Source of the DNA: Lentzea jiangxiensis
GTDB lineage: Bacteria; Actinomycetota; Actinomycetes; Mycobacteriales; Pseudonocardiaceae
Direction of reading: 5' to 3'
DNA length: 64,000 bases
Assembly (NCBI RefSeq): GCF_900104175.1
Contig: NZ_FNIX01000024.1
Span: 31,716 to 95,715 of the forward strand
Positions 1 to 8,614 of the stretch are shown here, piece after piece (the stretch's first letter is position 1; every line of letters begins with the position of its first letter). The position numbers were made by a program, and so were the translations under genes. A model generated the notes under the pieces. That model was not told the origin of the DNA. It made no database searches and saw nothing but the letters and a program-made list of their open reading frames with translations.

Positions 1-1
1 G

Positions 2-349
2 TTCACGATCATGCCGTTCGACTTCAACAGCTCCAACATCCGCACCGACACGATTGGCGCGGCCACGGGGCTGAAGAACAAGCTCAAGTCGACCTTCGGC
101 TGGAGCGACGCCGAGGCGTTCAGGCACGTCGGCATCTCGGGCATGAACGGCCTGTCCGACCACCGCGAGCTGACCACCGTCGACGACTGGACCGCGATCC
201 GCGACTGGTCGAAGGCGAACGGCCTCGGGCGACTGGCCTTCTGGTCGGTCAACCGCGACCGCGGTGGCTGCGACGGTCAGATCGCCGCCCACTGCTCCGG
301 CATCCAGCAGGCCGACCTGGCGTTCACGAAGATCACCGCCGGGTTCTGA
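2..349 (+). CDS. Chitinase-like glycoside hydrolase family 18, C-terminal end (partial)
   Basis: The frame is open from the window edge, so only the last ~115 residues are present. The residues match the end of the GH18 TIM barrel of secreted actinobacterial chitinases: a PFDF strand end, a segment with AATGLKNKL, the HVGISGMNGL strand, and the GLGRLAFWSVNRDRGGC strand near the end that carries a conserved Trp, followed by a Cys-bounded tail and a short helix. The catalytic DxxDxDxE motif would lie upstream, outside the window. The likely role is hydrolysis of chitin or a related beta-1,4 glycan outside the cell. A strong hairpin follows the stop. The family is fairly sure; substrate is inferred. 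Confidence 0.75.
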   Translation, partial: FTIMPFDFNSSNIRTDTIGAATGLKNKLKSTFGWSDAEAFRHVGISGMNGLSDHRELTTVDDWTAIRDWSKANGLGRLAFWSVNRDRGGCDGQIAAHCSGIQQADLAFTKITAGF

Positions 350-376
350 TCACCAGCGGTACCCGAACGACCACGA

Positions 377-411
377 GCCGTCAGCGCCGTTTATCCGGTG
401 GCGCTGACGGC
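377..411 (+). terminator. Intrinsic terminator after the GH18 gene
   Basis: Perfect 12-bp inverted repeat GCCGTCAGCGCC / GGCGCTGACGGC with an 11-nt loop, beginning 28 nt after the chitinase stop and followed by TTATCCTTG. It separates this gene from the exporter downstream. Confidence 0.75.
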
Positions 412-520
412 TTATCCTTGTGCCATGCGTCGACGACATTGATCCTCAACCGATCTCTCCCGAACCGCGACGGCGTGGGCGTGGTGCTCGCACCTCATCC
501 CGATCTACGCGCTGTACGCG

Positions 521-1537
521 TTGCTCTTCGCCGACAGCGGGCTGTCGGACGCCCAGATCTCGGTGCTGCTGGCCGTCTGGTCGCTCACCGCGGTGGTCTT
601 CGAGGTGCCCTCCGGTGCCGTCGCGGACCGGTTCTCGCGGCGCGGCTCCCTCGTGGTTTCCGGTGTGCTGCAGGCGCTCGGGTACGCGGCCTGGGTGGTG
701 TTCCCGTCGTTCTGGGGCTTTGCCGCCGGTTTCGTGCTGTGGGGGCTGGGCGGCACGCTGCAGTCGGGCGCGTTCGAGGCCCTGCTGTACGACGGGCTGG
801 CGGCCAACGGTGACGAGGAGCGGTACGGGCGGCTGAAGGCCCGTGTCGACACCATCGAGCTGATCGCCCAGGTGCCGGTCGCCGTCGTGGCCACCGCGCT
901 GTTCTCCCTCGGCGGCTACCGGCTGGCCGGCTGGATCTCGGTCGCGATGTGCCTCGCCTCGTCGGTGATCGCGCTGCGGTTCCCCGAACCGGAACGCGGC
1001 TCGGAGGACGACGACGAGCCCGGTTACCTCGCGACCCTGATGACCGGGCTCCGCGCGTCCGTGCCGATCAAACGCGCTGTCGTCGCAGTGGCCCTGGTGT
1101 ACGCCATCGACGCGTTCGAGGAGTACTTCACGCTGCTGGCCCAGGACTGGCACGTGCCCACGGTGTGGGTGCCGATGGCGACCATCGGCGTGCCGTTGAC
1201 GGGCGCCGCCGGTGCCCACCTGGCGGGGCGGCTGCCGTTGCGCGGCTGGGTGCTGTTCGCCTCGGGCGTGCTGCTGGTCGTGGCGGCGTGGCTGGCCGTG
1301 CCGTTCGCGATCATCCTGTTGGGACTGTTCTACGGGCTGTACCGGTTCGTGCTGGTGCACGTGGAAACCGAGCTGCAGCACCGCATCGAGTCCGACGCCC
1401 GTGCGACCGTGACGTCCGTGGCCGCGATCGGGTCTGAGTTCGTGGCGTTCGCGGTCTACGGCATGTGGGTGCTCGGGGCTGCCTTCGCCGTCGGGGTGCT
1501 GGTCCTCGTCATCGCTGTGGTGGTGCGGCGTCAGTGA
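521..1537 (+). CDS. MFS transporter with disrupted or unusual 5' end
   Basis: Major facilitator protein. The segment EVPSGAVADRFSRRGSL, about 26-42 residues in, is the conserved MFS loop 2-3 signature, and about ten further hydrophobic helices follow. The usual family length is 380-420 residues, against 338 here. Transmembrane helix 1 is cut by the first available start (TTG 521). The same frame reads back through AWAWCSHLIPIYALYA, which is a proper helix 1, to a TGA at 440-442, and five codons before that TGA sits an ATG (425). There is no ATG, GTG or TTG between 443 and 520. Either a TGG-to-TGA change has split the gene at codon 6, or translation begins at a non-standard codon. Substrate unknown; probable small-molecule efflux. 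Confidence 0.65.
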   Translation: MLFADSGLSDAQISVLLAVWSLTAVVFEVPSGAVADRFSRRGSLVVSGVLQALGYAAWVVFPSFWGFAAGFVLWGLGGTLQSGAFEALLYDGLAANGDEERYGRLKARVDTIELIAQVPVAVVATALFSLGGYRLAGWISVAMCLASSVIALRFPEPERGSEDDDEPGYLATLMTGLRASVPIKRAVVAVALVYAIDAFEEYFTLLAQDWHVPTVWVPMATIGVPLTGAAGAHLAGRLPLRGWVLFASGVLLVVAAWLAVPFAIILLGLFYGLYRFVLVHVETELQHRIESDARATVTSVAAIGSEFVAFAVYGMWVLGAAFAVGVLVLVIAVVVRRQ

Positions 1538-1976
1538 GGAAGTGCGCACCGGGGACGGCGTTTCTCGGAGCTCTCGCGGTACTCCTCGATCGCGAGAGCG
1601 ACGTCGAACGCCGTCCGCGTGTTCTCCAGCAACGGCAGGTAGTGCACGCCGCGGGCCAACGCGTCGAGGTCGACGCTGAGGTACACGCCCATCAACGGGT
1701 TCACGAACAGCTCGCTGCCCTCGGTGCGGGTCGTGAACTGCACGTCGCCGAACTCGCCGCCGCGCAGAAGGATGTCCGGACGCCCGTGCGCGGGAACGCG
1801 TAGACGATGGCGTTGAGGAACCGCGCGAGCTCGCGTTCGGGGAAGTACGCGTCCTCGCCCGAGGTCTCCGGCTCGACGGCGGCGAACACGTCGAACCCGC
1901 CTCCCGCTTCGGCGATCAGGACGGTACGTTCCGCGCGGAGCCGTGCGAAAAGCGGCGGTGTGGCAAGGCTGAACAC
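1531..1976 (-). pseudogene. DUF1152 protein remnant (internal deletion plus frameshift)
   Basis: From GTG 1976 the frame reads TPPLFARLRAERTVLIAEAGGGFDVF, the N-terminal Rossmann-like start of DUF1152 proteins. It then jumps to AVEPETSGEDAYFPERELARFL. The frame is lost near 1775; the adjacent frame continues with ILLRGGEFGDV (compare the family motif DGGTDxLLRGDE) and ends with ELFVNPLMGVYLSVDLD and LENTRTAFDVALAIEEYRE. The family is normally about 300-330 residues and roughly half is missing. Function of DUF1152 is unknown. It lies directly behind another remnant, an LLM monooxygenase. The DUF1152 assignment rests on recalled motifs and is moderately sure; the frameshift is visible directly. 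Confidence 0.6.
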
Positions 1977-2611
1977 ACGTCCGACCCCAGCTCTTCCACG
2001 TCCGCGGGGCTGCTGACCTCGACCAGCAGGCGGTCCGGGGCGTGGGCGAGGCCGTCGTCGAGGTGCTGCGCCAGCACGCCGATCCTCGGATGGGCTGCCT
2101 GGTCGCGGTACCGGGTGACGTGCTCGGTCCGGCTGGCGAACACGAACAGGCCGTCGTCGTTCTCCGCAGCCAGGTCGGCGATCTCGGGCGAACGTGTGCA
2201 GGCGTGCCAGACGTACGTGCCGCGCCACAGGGCTTTGAACGCCGCGTAGTGCTCGATCGTCAGCGGCAGGCTGTACTCGATCTCCTTGCCGAACCAGCCG
2301 AACACCTTCGCGGTGTTGCCGCGCCCCAGCACCAGGTCCGTGCGGCCCGGGGCGAGGAGGGCGAGCGTGGCGTACTCGGCGGCGAGACGTGCTGGGTCGT
2401 TCGTCGTGATCAGCGTGGTCGCCGTGGACAGTCGCAAGGTCGTCTTCGCCGCGATGTGGGCGAGGAGCGTCGTGGGGGAGGAGGAGGTGTAGGGCGGGTT
2501 GTGGTGCTCGCCCACCGCGAAGACGTCGAAGCCCGCCTCGTCGGCCGCGACCCCCAGGGCGACGATCTCCGACGGCGGGAGGTCACCCGCGGTGAACACG
2601 CCGATCTGCAC
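1916..2611 (-). pseudogene. LLM-class flavin monooxygenase, shrunken by internal deletions
   Basis: The N-terminal 120 residues are a clean luciferase-like monooxygenase: MQIGVFTAGD, the DVFAVGEHHNPPY segment, TTLITTNDPARLAAEYATLALL and GRTDLVLGRGNTAKVFGWFGKE. After FKALWR the usual block of about 30 residues before the VWHACTRSPEIADLAA strand is absent. Later segments (RYRDQAAHPRIGVLAQ, SPADVEELGSD) are separated by less sequence than in intact relatives, and the last ~50 residues are replaced by out-of-frame sequence. Total length is 231 against about 340-360. No stop codon breaks it, so the damage is a series of deletions. The product is unlikely to bind FMN and substrate normally. Confidence 0.65.
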
Positions 2612-2746
2612 GGCGTTCAGTGTCCTCCACGAACACCGTGGAGGCGGCTCGCTGCCGCCACCTGGCCTATTCCATCGGCGCGGGCGTAACGCCAGGATCG
2701 TCCGAACAGATCGAACTGCACAAGCCGGACATCAGCGGAGGCCGTC

Positions 2747-3601
2747 GTGCCAGTCGTACAGATCTTCCTGCCACTGGCGCTGGGCCTGGTCATGTTCGGC
2801 CTCGGCCTCACGCTCACCACCGAGGACTTCGCGAGGGTCGCGAAGTACCCCAAGGCCGCCGTCATCGCGCTCGTCTGCCAGGTGGTCGTGCTGCCCGCGA
2901 TCTGCCTCGGGCTGGTGCTCGCGTTCGGGCTCAAGGGCGTGCTCGCGGTCGGCATGATGCTGCTCGTCGCGTCGCCGGGCGGCACGTCGGCGAACCTCTT
3001 CAGCCACCTCGCGGGCGGCGACGTCGCGCTCAACATCACGCTGACGGCGATCAACTCGGTGCTGGCGGTGTTCACGCTGCCGCTGGTGGTCGGGCTGAGC
3101 ATGGCGCACTTCATGGCGGACGACGCCGAGGTCGGGTTGCAACCGGCGAAGTTCGTGCAGGTCTTCGCGATCGTGCTGGTGCCGGTGGCGATCGGCATGC
3201 TGGTGCGCCGCAGGTTCGAGGCCTGGGCGCTGAGGATGAACGACCCGGTGCGCATCGCGTCCGTCGTGGTGCTGGTACTCGTCATCATCGCGGCGATCGC
3301 GCAGGCGTACCGGCAGCTGGTCGACAACATCGCGACGCTCGGACCGGTGGCGTTGCTGCTGAGCGTCTTCAGCTTGCTGATCGGGTACTACGTACCCAAG
3401 GCGTTCCGCGTCGACCGCAAGCAGGCCATCGCGAGCGCCATGGAGATCGGCGTCCACAACGCCACGATCGCGATCACGCTGGCGCTCACGGTGCTCGACG
3501 ACGAGACGATGGCGATTCCGCCCGCGGTCTACGGCGTGCTCATGTACCTGCCCGCGGCGGTGGCGGCGCGGTTGTTGTCCCGAACCAGGGCGACCGTCTA
3601 A
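2747..3601 (+). CDS. Bile acid:sodium symporter family (SBF/BASS) transporter
   Basis: A 284-residue protein with nine or ten hydrophobic helices. It has the SBF features GLGLTLTTEDF near the N-terminus, ASPGGTSANLFSHLAGGDVALN in the middle (the sodium/substrate crossover region) and GVHNATIAITLAL near the end. Members carry bile acids, pyruvate, pantothenate or other organic anions with sodium across the plasma membrane; substrate here is not predictable. GTG 2747 is preceded by GGAGG at 2737-2741. It stands alone between the decayed LLM gene on the other strand and the esterase. Confidence 0.85.
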   Translation: MPVVQIFLPLALGLVMFGLGLTLTTEDFARVAKYPKAAVIALVCQVVVLPAICLGLVLAFGLKGVLAVGMMLLVASPGGTSANLFSHLAGGDVALNITLTAINSVLAVFTLPLVVGLSMAHFMADDAEVGLQPAKFVQVFAIVLVPVAIGMLVRRRFEAWALRMNDPVRIASVVVLVLVIIAAIAQAYRQLVDNIATLGPVALLLSVFSLLIGYYVPKAFRVDRKQAIASAMEIGVHNATIAITLALTVLDDETMAIPPAVYGVLMYLPAAVAARLLSRTRATV

Positions 3602-3634
3602 AGCGGTTGCGGCCGTGGCTACGTTGGGCGTGAC

Positions 3635-5041
3635 ATGCGTTCAACCACAACCACATTGCTGACGGCCGCACTCCTGGCCGCGACCGCTGTTCCCGCCCAC
3701 GCCGCGGGAACCGTCCGCACCGACACCGGATTCGTGTCGGGAACAACCACCTACGCCCAGCGCTCGTTCCAGGGCATCCCGTTCGCCGCGCCGCCCGTCG
3801 GCGAGAACCGCTGGCGCGATCCGCAGCCGCCACGGGCCTGGCAGGGCGTTCTGAAGGCCGAGAAACCCGGTCCGCGCTGCGACCAGGCCGAGGACTGCCT
3901 GTACCTCAACGTCACCACGCCGCGGAAAGCCGTGAACCGGCCGGTGCTGGTCTGGATCCACGGCGGCGGCTTCACCAGCGGGGCCGGGGCCGACTACGGC
4001 GTGGACCGGCTGGTGGACGGCGGCTCCGTCGTCGTCACGATCAACTACCGCCTCGGCGCCTCCGGGTACTTCGGCTTCCCCGGGCTCGAGGGGTCCGGCG
4101 CGTTCGGCCTGCGCGACCAGCAGGCCGCGCTCGAGTGGGTCCAGCGCAACGTCCGGCGCTTCGGCGGCGACCCGCGCAACGTCACGCTGTTCGGGGCGTC
4201 GGCGGGCGGGCTGTCGACCTGCGCGCAGCTGACCTCGCCCAGGACGCGCGGGCTGTTCCACCGGGCGATCATCCAAAGCGGACCGTGCCAGTTCGGCACC
4301 CCGGCGGGGGAGGGACGGGTCCAGCACCCGTGGGCCGACCGCGAGGACGTCGAACGGGCAGGAGCCCTGGCGTCGGGTTGCCCGGACGTGACCTGCCTGC
4401 GCGGCCTCACGTTCGAGCAGGTGCAGGCGTTGACGCCGCAGTTCTCGTCACCCGCCTACGGAACGGAGGCGCTGCCGGAGAACCCGGTCACGGCGCTGCG
4501 GGAGGGCCGCTTCCACCGCGTCCCGGTGCTGGCCGGCACCGCTCGCGACGAGTTCTCGGTGTTCGCCGCGATGTTCTACGCGCCGCTGGACGCCGCCGGC
4601 TACGAGCAGGCGCTGACCGACGGGTTCGGTGCCGCCGGGGCGAAGCGGGTCCTCGCCGCCTACCCGCCCCGCGGTGGTGACGAACGGGTGGCGCTCTCCG
4701 CGGCGCTCTCGGACATGACCTCGGCCTGCCCGACCGCCGAGCTGCGCGCGCAGACGCAGGCGTTCGGCTACGAGTTCGCCGAACCGGACCCGCCGATGAT
4801 CTTCCCGGGCATGCCGGAGTTCCCCTACGGCGCCTACCACGGCTCGGAGCTGCCGTTCCTGTTCGGGTACGGCGGCGTCGAGCTCACCGCCGGGCAGCGG
4901 GAGCTGGCGGACGAGATGGTGGGTGCGTGGACGAGGTTCGCGCGCACCGGGCGTCCCGGCTGGGCACGCCAGGACGTCCGGATCTTCGCGACCGGACAGG
5001 TCGCACCGGCCGACCACCGGTGCGAGCTCTGGGCCGGCTGA
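3635..5041 (+). CDS. Secreted type B carboxylesterase/lipase
   Basis: Residues 1-24 form a signal peptide ending AHA. The alpha/beta-hydrolase body has the N-terminal GIPFAAPPVGENRW signature, EDCLYLNV near residues 86-92, the oxyanion loop HGGGF at 109-113, and the nucleophile elbow GASAG at 187-191 with Ser189. The acid and His regions follow in a normal-length protein (468 residues, family about 450-530). It should hydrolyse carboxylic esters outside the cell. Start ATG 3635 lies 33 nt after the symporter stop, so the two may be cotranscribed. A second, badly eroded member of this family lies at 47.3-48.1 kb. Confidence 0.88.
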   Translation: MRSTTTTLLTAALLAATAVPAHAAGTVRTDTGFVSGTTTYAQRSFQGIPFAAPPVGENRWRDPQPPRAWQGVLKAEKPGPRCDQAEDCLYLNVTTPRKAVNRPVLVWIHGGGFTSGAGADYGVDRLVDGGSVVVTINYRLGASGYFGFPGLEGSGAFGLRDQQAALEWVQRNVRRFGGDPRNVTLFGASAGGLSTCAQLTSPRTRGLFHRAIIQSGPCQFGTPAGEGRVQHPWADREDVERAGALASGCPDVTCLRGLTFEQVQALTPQFSSPAYGTEALPENPVTALREGRFHRVPVLAGTARDEFSVFAAMFYAPLDAAGYEQALTDGFGAAGAKRVLAAYPPRGGDERVALSAALSDMTSACPTAELRAQTQAFGYEFAEPDPPMIFPGMPEFPYGAYHGSELPFLFGYGGVELTAGQRELADEMVGAWTRFARTGRPGWARQDVRIFATGQVAPADHRCELWAG

Positions 5042-5161
5042 GCGACCCGAGCGGCGCGCGCCCGTGCGACCTGCCGGCGCGCGCCGTTCACCGACACCTG
5101 GTATCCAGGACGCCGTCGAGGGTGACGGCTCCGGTGGGGGCACCGCTGCTGCTGGAGGTGG

Positions 5162-5920
5162 GTGTTGTTCCGCTTGCTGGAGACCGCCGTCCGCGTCGAA
5201 CCCCTGCAAGGGGAGGGGCTCACCAACGTCCTGCACCTCGTGACGCTGGCCGACGGCCGCAAAGCCGTGCTGCGGCAACCGAAGGTCGCCCGCGACCTGC
5301 CGAAGTTCGTCGTGCCCGGCGCACCGGCGGTCCTCGCGCACAACGGTCGCGGCGACGTGCTGGTCGAGTACGTCGAGGGGCGGACGCTCGCGGACGCGTT
5401 GCCGGTGTCCGCCGAGGTCTGGCGCGGCATCGGCCTGGCGTTCCGCAGGATCCACCGCGTCGGCCTGCTGCACAACGACGTGAACCTGCACAACATCATC
5501 GTGGGCGACGGGAAGGCCACCCTGATCGACTGGGACAACCCGGGGCAGGGCAACCCGCTCGACGAGCTCGCGGCGTTCGAGGAACACCTGTACCTGCACG
5601 GAACCGAACTGCCACAAGCGTTCTGGACCGGGTACGGCCACCGGCCCGACCTGCAGTTGTTGCGGGCGCACCGGATCGCGGGCTGCGTCGGCTGGCTCGC
5701 GAGCGACGACTGGCGGCGGTGGGAGCACGACAGGGCTCTCCGGCCCGAGCAGCTGGCCAGGGTCCGGGACTGGCGGCGGCTCCTCGCGAGGTGGCTCGCC
5801 GGCCAGTTCCGGACGGCCTGGCTGGAAAGCGGCCGGCTAGCGGCTGAGGTTGCGGTACTTCAGCACCGACAGCGGCCAGAAGATCGCCACGAACACCGCC
5901 GGCCACAGCACGGCCAGTAA
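5162..5920 (+). CDS. Kinase-fold (APH/choline-kinase-like) phosphotransferase
   Basis: This 252-residue protein has a small kinase-like N-lobe with KAVLRQPK (candidate ATP-binding Lys), then the catalytic loop LLHNDVNLHNIIV (HxDxxxxN type) and the metal-binding IDWDNP segment, the pattern of aminoglycoside/choline phosphotransferases and related kinases. A GGAGG lies 3 nt before GTG 5162 and 6 nt before an alternative TTG at 5165. The last 28 codons overlap the 3' end of the opposite-strand ABC permease; that tail (rich in Arg, His and Gln) may be an extension past an original stop. Substrate unknown. Confidence 0.65.
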   Translation: MLFRLLETAVRVEPLQGEGLTNVLHLVTLADGRKAVLRQPKVARDLPKFVVPGAPAVLAHNGRGDVLVEYVEGRTLADALPVSAEVWRGIGLAFRRIHRVGLLHNDVNLHNIIVGDGKATLIDWDNPGQGNPLDELAAFEEHLYLHGTELPQAFWTGYGHRPDLQLLRAHRIAGCVGWLASDDWRRWEHDRALRPEQLARVRDWRRLLARWLAGQFRTAWLESGRLAAEVAVLQHRQRPEDRHEHRRPQHGQ

Positions 5921-6625
5921 CAGCGAGTGCTGCGCGGCCCACGAGTCGCCGCCCACACCGGGGTTGCCGAAGAGCTCCCGCGCCGCCGCGACCGTGGACG
6001 ACAGCGGGTTCCACTCCGCGACCACCCGCAACCAGCCCGGCATCAGCTCCGGCGAGACGAACGTGTTCGCGAACATCGTCAGCGGGAACAGGAACATCCA
6101 CGACGCCTGGGCCGCCTCCGGCTTCACCAGCAGGCCGAGGTAGATGCCGATCCACACCAGTGCGAACCGCAGCCACAGCAGCAGTGCGAACGCCAGCAGC
6201 GCGTTGAGCAGCCCGTCGTGGAACGACCAGCCGATCACCAGACCGCACAGGGCGAGCACGAGCAGCTCCAGCGACGAGTTCACGAGGTCCGCGATGCTGC
6301 GCCCGGCCACCACGCCGGTCTGCGACATCGATGACGCGCGGAACCGGTCCGTGACACCGCGGTCGGCGTCCATCGACACCATCATCAGCGTGGTGCCGAC
6401 ACCGAACGCGATGGTCTGCCCGAACATGCCCGGTAGCAGGAACTCGATGTAGTCGCCGCCGCCGAAGACGTTCATCGCGCTGCCGAACACCAGGCCGAAG
6501 ATCAGCACCGAGATGACCGGGTAGGCGAGGTTCGCGAACACCCTGACCGGCTCGCGCACCCAGTGGATCAGATCCCTCTTGGCGACGACCCACGAGTCGA
6601 CCGCCGCGAACTTGACCGCGTTCAC
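5837..6625 (-). CDS. ABC-2 type permease, DrrB-like
   Basis: 262 residues with six hydrophobic helices and an ABC-2 permease pattern: a cytosolic start WVVAKRDLIHWVREPVRVF, then helices over FANLAYPVISVLIFGLVFG and GVGTTLMMVSMDADRG, and a last helix before a short basic tail. It is the membrane half of a DrrAB-like exporter with the ATPase gene just upstream (4-nt overlap). Such pairs export anthracyclines and other hydrophobic compounds. Its expression is probably controlled by the divergent TetR gene at 7659. Confidence 0.85.
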   Translation of the reverse strand: MNAVKFAAVDSWVVAKRDLIHWVREPVRVFANLAYPVISVLIFGLVFGSAMNVFGGGDYIEFLLPGMFGQTIAFGVGTTLMMVSMDADRGVTDRFRASSMSQTGVVAGRSIADLVNSSLELLVLALCGLVIGWSFHDGLLNALLAFALLLWLRFALVWIGIYLGLLVKPEAAQASWMFLFPLTMFANTFVSPELMPGWLRVVAEWNPLSSTVAAARELFGNPGVGGDSWAAQHSLLLAVLWPAVFVAIFWPLSVLKYRNLSR

Positions 6626-7560
6626 GCCCGTGCCTCCGCCCTGTGCCCGGTGATCGCCAGGAAGACCTCGTCGAGGGTGGGCCGCCGCAGCGCGATGTCC
6701 TCGGCTTCCACGCCCTTGGCCGCCAGGGCCGACGCCACCCGCGTCAGCGCCGCGACCCGGTCGGTCACCGCCGCGCTCACCCGGAACGCGTCGGGGTCCA
6801 CCTCGGCGTCCGGCCCGAGCACGTCCGCCACCAGCGGCAGCTCGACGGCGTCGCGGACCACGACCTCGATCCGGTCGCCGCCGAGCTTGGACTTCAGCTC
6901 GTCCGGCGTGCCCTGCGCGGCCACGCGGCCGGTGTCGAGCACCACGACCTGGTCGGCGAGCTGGTCGGCCTCGTCGAGGTACTGGGTGGTGAGCAGGACC
7001 GTCGTCCCCTCCGCGACGACCCGCTTCACCTCACGCCACACCTCGCCGCGGTTGCGCGGGTCGAGGCCGGTCGTCGGCTCGTCGAGGAACAGCACCGACG
7101 GCCGCATGATGAAGCTGGACGCCAGGTCCAGGCGTCGCCGCATGCCGCCCGAGTAGTGCTTGGCGCGCTTGTCCGCCGCGCCGGTGAGCCCGAACTGCTC
7201 CAGCAGCTCGTCCGCCCGGGCTTCGGCCTGGCGCCGGGTGAGGTGGTAGAGCCGTCCCCACATGACCAGGTTCTCCCTGCCGGTCAGCACGTCGTCGACC
7301 GTCGACTGCTGGCCGTTCAGCGCCACCTGGCGGCGCACGGCGGGCGCCTCCCGTGCCACGTCGTGCCCGGCGACCTCCGCACGGCCGCCGTCCAGGCGCA
7401 GCAGCGTCGCGAGGATGCGCACCGCCGTCGTCTTCCCGGCGCCGTTCGGGCCGAGCAGCCCGCACACCGTGCCGGCGGGCACCGCCAGGTCGAACCCGTC
7501 GAGCGCCCACCTCTTGTCGAACCTCTTGCGCAGGCCTTCCGCGACCACCGCGTGTCCCAC
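6622..7560 (-). CDS. ABC transporter ATPase, DrrA-like drug exporter
   Basis: 312 residues. Walker A is GPNGAGKTT around residues 37-45, the signature is YSGGMRRRLDLA, and Walker B is SVLFLDEPTTGLDP. The C-terminal ~90 residues are the extra domain typical of the daunorubicin-resistance DrrA family. It overlaps the permease by ATGA, so the two are translationally coupled. The start is 42 nt from a GTGTAC-GTT-GTACAC palindrome shared with the divergent TetR gene. It powers export by the partner permease; substrate unknown. Confidence 0.9.
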   Translation of the reverse strand: MGHAVVAEGLRKRFDKRWALDGFDLAVPAGTVCGLLGPNGAGKTTAVRILATLLRLDGGRAEVAGHDVAREAPAVRRQVALNGQQSTVDDVLTGRENLVMWGRLYHLTRRQAEARADELLEQFGLTGAADKRAKHYSGGMRRRLDLASSFIMRPSVLFLDEPTTGLDPRNRGEVWREVKRVVAEGTTVLLTTQYLDEADQLADQVVVLDTGRVAAQGTPDELKSKLGGDRIEVVVRDAVELPLVADVLGPDAEVDPDAFRVSAAVTDRVAALTRVASALAAKGVEAEDIALRRPTLDEVFLAITGHRAEARA

Positions 7561-7577
7561 GACTTCACCCCCGTGAC

Positions 7578-7616
7578 TTGACTGCTTACGTTGTACGCTA
7601 GGTGTACGTTGTACAC
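7578..7616. promoter_or_regulatory. TetR operator in the exporter/TetR divergent region
   Basis: A 15-bp element with perfect arms GTGTAC-GTT-GTACAC spans 7602-7616. The 10-mer TACGTTGTAC occurs twice, at 7587-7596 and 7605-7614, 18 bp apart, so two dimers could bind side by side. A -35-like TTGACT sits at 7578-7583. The location between drrAB-like genes and a TetR gene is the usual one for autoregulated efflux control. Confidence 0.6.
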
Positions 7617-7658
7617 GGTTTTAGGATTCACAGGCAAGGCGGTGGCGGAGGAGGCTGG

Positions 7659-8408
7659 GTGAAGAGCGATCGTGACCGGAGCGTGCGGCTGCTGTGGGAG
7701 CCGCCGGCGGAGGCGACGAGAGGGCCGAAGGCGGCGCTGAGCCAGGCGCGGGTGGTCGAGGCGGCCATCAAGGTGGCCGACGCCGAGGGCGTCGACGCGC
7801 TCACGATGCGGCGGGTCGCCGAGACGCTCGGCAACACGGCGATGTCGCTCTACCGGCACGTGCCCGGCAAGTCGGAGCTGCTCGACCTGATGGTCGACGC
7901 GGTCTGGAGCGAGACCGCGCACACGCCGAAGGGCCCGTGGCGGGAAGGTCTCGAGTTCTTCGCCCGCCAGATGTGGGCGATGTACCGCGCACACCCGTGG
8001 ATGCTGCAGCTGACGACCTCGCGCCGCATGCCGGGTCCGCACGCCATGACCCGCCAGGACGCGGCCTACGCCGTGGTGTCGGAGCTGGGCCTCGCGTCCG
8101 AGGAGATCGTGGCCGTCGTGACGGCCGTGGCGCACTTCGTCGACGGCGTCGGCCGCACGATGGCCGACCGCGTCCAGGCCGAACGCGAGACCGGCGTGTC
8201 CGAGGAGGACTGGTGGAACGGCAGGGAGACGCTCTGGGAGCACTTCACGCCCGACCGCCTGCCGATGATGACGCACATCTGGAACACCGGCGGCTTCGAA
8301 CAGCCGCTCGACGAGTTCGAGTTCGGTCTCGCGCGCGTCCTCGACGGTCTCGCGGTGTTCATCGAGTCGCCGGAGCGACCGGCAGTTCGTCCATCTACGT
8401 GCCTGTAG
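7659..8408 (+). CDS. TetR/AcrR family repressor of the adjacent exporter
   Basis: The N-terminal helix-turn-helix is typical: AAIKVADAEGVDALTMRRVAETLGNTAMSLYRHVPGKSELLDLMVDAV. The C-terminal part (EFFARQMWAMYRAHPWML) is of the TetR_C_1 type found with DrrA-like exporters. An upstream in-frame GTG at 7602 exists but would place the operator inside the gene. GTG 7659 has a strong GGAGGAGG at 7647-7654 and gives about 249 residues. Likely ligand is a toxic compound pumped by the divergent ABC exporter. Confidence 0.82.
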   Translation: MKSDRDRSVRLLWEPPAEATRGPKAALSQARVVEAAIKVADAEGVDALTMRRVAETLGNTAMSLYRHVPGKSELLDLMVDAVWSETAHTPKGPWREGLEFFARQMWAMYRAHPWMLQLTTSRRMPGPHAMTRQDAAYAVVSELGLASEEIVAVVTAVAHFVDGVGRTMADRVQAERETGVSEEDWWNGRETLWEHFTPDRLPMMTHIWNTGGFEQPLDEFEFGLARVLDGLAVFIESPERPAVRPSTCL

Positions 8409-8465
8409 TCATTCGAGCCGCCTTGAGTCGTCCGATCGAGTGAAAAGCGCAGCTCAGGCCTGACC

Positions 8466-8490
8466 GGAACCGTAGTTGCGCGGTCACGTA
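8466..8490 (+). promoter_or_regulatory. Candidate ECF-sigma promoter upstream of the anti-sigma gene
   Basis: GGAAC at 8466-8470, then 16 nt, then CGTA at 8487-8490. This is close to the GGAAC-N16-CGTT class read by actinobacterial ECF sigma factors. It lies 124 nt before the anti-sigma start, in the 206-nt gap after the TetR gene where I see no gene. Only pattern evidence. Confidence 0.35.
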
Positions 8491-8614
8491 ATGCCATTGT
8501 TATGCGATATCGGAATGAACTCGTTCGCAAGCTGAACCGACCACTCCTATCTGCCCGTTTTCCTTGTGACACCGTTTCGCCGCGGGGGTCGAATCGGGAC
8601 GACGAGGAGGTCGT

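Noticed and set aside
446..1549. Long minus-strand open frame opposite the MFS gene
   Set aside because: Rich in His, Arg, Gln and Gly with no family features. It is the shadow of a high-GC3 gene on the other strand.
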